Positions 3,948-5,003 of a stretch of 5,003 bases of DNA are shown piece after piece. The notes under the pieces are model-generated. The model did no database searches and had not been told where the DNA came from. It saw nothing but the letters and a program-made list of their open reading frames with translations. Position 1 is the stretch's first letter; every line of letters starts with the position of its first letter. The position numbers and the translations under genes were made by a program. The stretch comes from Verrucomicrobiales bacterium (GTDB lineage: Bacteria; Verrucomicrobiota; Verrucomicrobiia; Verrucomicrobiales; DEV007), in NCBI GenBank assembly GCA_007123695.1, contig SLGN01000300.1, positions 1 to 5,003 on the forward strand. Reading direction: 5' to 3'.

Positions 3948-4208
3948 ATGGCAACGAAGACGATTTCGCTGGAATTGGACGCCTACGACAAGCTGAAGCG
4001 GGCCAAGCGGGAGGGCGAGTCCTTCTCGGCGGTGGTGCGGCGGGCGCATTTCGGCCCGTCAGACGCCAGCGGAGCTTCGATTCTGGGGGCTCTCGCGGAA
4101 CTCGGCGTGAAGGAGGCGGACCGGAGCGCGGCTCGTTTCTGGCAGGACGGAGGAATGTCCGGGCGCAGCGTCAGTCCCTCTCACTGGGACGGCGAGGTTG
4201 ATTCATGA
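3948..4208 (+). CDS. vapB: VapB antitoxin (VAPB_antitox/DUF217-type), locus 6
   Basis: An 86-residue antitoxin. Residues 1-33 (MATKTISLELDAYDKLKRAK and then REGESFSAVVRRA) match the short 'KTI-S-AY-LK-KREGESFS-VV-R' signature of the VAPB_antitox (DUF217) family, first known from archaeal VapB. It has a ribbon-helix-helix DNA-binding fold. The rest (about 34-86) is the toxin-binding part, rich in Gly and Ser. ATG 3948 is preferred to the in-frame ATG 3936, which lies inside the -10 box and would add only MIPC. The gene overlaps the toxin start by 4 nt (ATGA, 4205-4208). The CGTGCATG direct repeats around the promoter are its probable operator. Confidence 0.9.
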   Translation: MATKTISLELDAYDKLKRAKREGESFSAVVRRAHFGPSDASGASILGALAELGVKEADRSAARFWQDGGMSGRSVSPSHWDGEVDS

Positions 4209-4591
4209 AGTTCCTCGACACGACCTTTCTGATCGATTTGCAGAGGGAATGGGTGCGACGCTCCCCCGGCGCGGCATCGAACTATCTCACCGCCCATGGC
4301 GAGGAGGAGTTCGCGGTTTCCGTCGTCGCCGCCCTCGAGTTTCTCGAAGGCTACGAAGATCCATCGGAGGGCGAACGCTTCCTTGCTCCGTTCCGGCACA
4401 TCGAGGTTTCCAGCCGAGCCGCGCTCGTCGGGAGCCGGGTTCGCCGTTCCCTGCGGGAGAGCGGGGCGCTGATCGGCGATTTCGACATCCTGATTGCAGC
4501 CGCCGCCATCGAGGCCGGAGTTTCGCTCGTGACCGACAACGCCCGGCACTTCGAGCGGATCGAGGGTCTCCGGGTCGAACGCTACCGGTGA
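4205..4591 (+). CDS. vapC: VapC-type PIN-domain toxin, locus 6
   Basis: A 128-residue predicted endoribonuclease toxin of standard VapC length. Conserved acids: D5 in FLDTTFLIDL, E45 in VVAALEFLEGYED, D92/D94 in GALIGDFDILIAAAAIEAG, and D111 in LVTDNARHFERIEGL. The ending GLRVERYR is typical of the VapC group with a '(T/N)N-RHF-RI-GL' motif. Translation probably starts by coupling at the ATGA overlap, possibly helped by an AGG in GGCGAGG about 8 nt upstream. No feature of the protein is missing, so locus 6 looks fully functional. The segment 4592-4620 after the stop codon has no convincing terminator, and repeat R5 begins at about 4621. Confidence 0.94.
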   Translation: MKFLDTTFLIDLQREWVRRSPGAASNYLTAHGEEEFAVSVVAALEFLEGYEDPSEGERFLAPFRHIEVSSRAALVGSRVRRSLRESGALIGDFDILIAAAAIEAGVSLVTDNARHFERIEGLRVERYR

Positions 4592-4620
4592 CAGTTGATG
4601 ACGGCTCGTGAAGTCAGGAA

Positions 4621-4794
4621 ACATCCTCCCAAGCCTCCGCCTCCACGCCCCCGCCGCCCATCCAGCCGCTCCCGCGCTCGCCGACGCGCCCGCGCTTCGT
4701 TCGGTGCCGCCAGGAGCGGACGGGAGTCCTCCGGTTTCCGCACCTCAAAGGCCGGTCCATCGGCAGGATGCCGATGCCACTTTGCTCCGCGCGG
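4621..4794 (+). repeat. Intergenic repeat, near-full copy (R5)
   Basis: Starts abruptly at CATCCTCCCAAGCC, 29 nt after vapC, so it lacks the leftmost C-rich segment of R1. It then follows the consensus: CGCCGCCCATCCAGCC, GCTCGCCGACGCGC, GCCAGGAGCGGACGGGAG, CCTCAAAGGCCGGTCC, the hairpin CATCGGCAGGATGCCGATG (4758-4776) and GCTCCGCGCGG. The remainder to 4864 is low-information C/T-rich sequence with nothing I recognise. Confidence 0.85.
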
Positions 4795-4864
4795 TCCCTT
4801 CGCTCTCTTCTGGCTCTCCTGGCCCATTCTCCCTCTCCACGGTACGTTCGACTCGCATTGTCCG

Positions 4865-4896
4865 TCCCATCGCCAGCAAAGGCGGGGCCGATGGGA
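4865..4896 (-). terminator. Inverted repeat downstream of the right-edge gene
   Basis: Arms TCCCATCG (4865-4872) and CGATGGGA (4889-4896) form an 8-bp perfect stem with a 16-nt loop. They lie about 20 nt past the stop codon of the minus-strand frame at 4917. A competing CGCC/GGCG hairpin (4871-4874, 4881-4884) lies inside. No T-run follows on the minus strand, so intrinsic termination is doubtful. It may instead be an mRNA 3'-end stabiliser. Confidence 0.3.
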
Positions 4897-4916
4897 ATTG
4901 GAACAAGCGACGGAGA

Positions 4917-5003
4917 TCAATTTTCCTTCTTCTTGGGCGGGCTCAGCAAGTTCAAGCGGGTGAGGATCGGGAAGCAACGGAAGCCCTGGTCGAAGGTGGT
5001 CAT
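4917..5003 (-). CDS. C-terminal end of an unidentified gene (partial)
   Basis: The last 87 bases, read on the minus strand, give a 28-residue frame closed by TGA at 4919-4917: MTTFDQGFRCFPILTRLNLL and then SPPKKKEN. The first codon in view is an ATG exactly at the window edge. This could be the whole of a tiny gene or an internal Met of a larger gene entering from the right. The lysine-rich end and ordinary composition look like a genuine C-terminus, and a hairpin follows at 4865-4896. I do not recognise the product. No TA motif is visible. Confidence 0.4.
   Translation of the reverse strand: MTTFDQGFRCFPILTRLNLLSPPKKKEN

Noticed and set aside
921..4794. Chromosomal integron with attC sites between TA cassettes
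   Set aside because: The repeats sit between cassettes as attC sites would, but I find no core sites of the GTTRRRY/RYYYAAC type and no integrase. Gene direction also does not follow repeat direction, and each locus has its own promoter.
921..4794. CRISPR array
   Set aside because: The repeats are about 170-220 bp long, diverged and irregularly spaced by whole genes. No short regular repeat-spacer units are present.

Overview
The window is a compact toxin-antitoxin (TA) island from a GC-rich bacterium. Within about 5 kb there are six TA loci, four apparently intact and two damaged, plus the 3' end of an unidentified gene at the right edge. A dispersed intergenic repeat separates most loci. 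Read on the minus strand, the repeat gives peptides such as GIGILPM and HRHPADGPAF, which I associate from memory with Verrucomicrobiota genomes (Luteolibacter/Haloferula-like). That is an impression, not a database result.

Layout from left to right. (0) 4-42: a degenerate fragment of the repeat. (1) 755-76, minus: PIN toxin (TIGR00305-like) followed by a ribbon-helix-helix antitoxin, toxin gene first. (R1) 921-1139: full repeat. (2) 1210-1892, plus: UPF0175 antitoxin and DUF3368-type PIN toxin. (3) 2215-1932, minus: small antitoxin and a PIN toxin cut off after about 28 residues, converging tail to tail on locus 2 with no repeat between them. (R2) 2252-2321: left half of the repeat. (4) 2645-2421, minus: DUF433 antitoxin whose toxin is gone apart from a coupled ATG. 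(R3) 2722-2809: right half of the repeat. (5) 3547-2855, minus: AbrB/MazE-like VapB and VapC. (R4) 3648-3849: full repeat. (6) 3948-4591, plus: VAPB_antitox-type VapB and VapC. (R5) 4621-4794: full repeat. (7) 5003-4917, minus: a 28-codon reading frame, probably the end of a gene.

The six antitoxins belong to six different types, while every toxin that remains is a PIN-domain RNase. All recognisable repeat copies point the same way, whatever the direction of the neighbouring genes.

The most striking signal is in the promoters. All six TA operons show a TTGnnn -35 box, exactly 17 bp, a -10 box fitting nAnnnT, and then the first start codon 5-7 nt later. No Shine-Dalgarno sequence is visible. 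The predicted transcription start falls on the first base of the start codon or one base from it, so these operons look leaderless. Each core promoter also carries a small palindrome or direct repeat, as expected for binding by the operon's own antitoxin. The geometry also decides starts: GTG 755 for toxin 1 and ATG 1210 for antitoxin 2.
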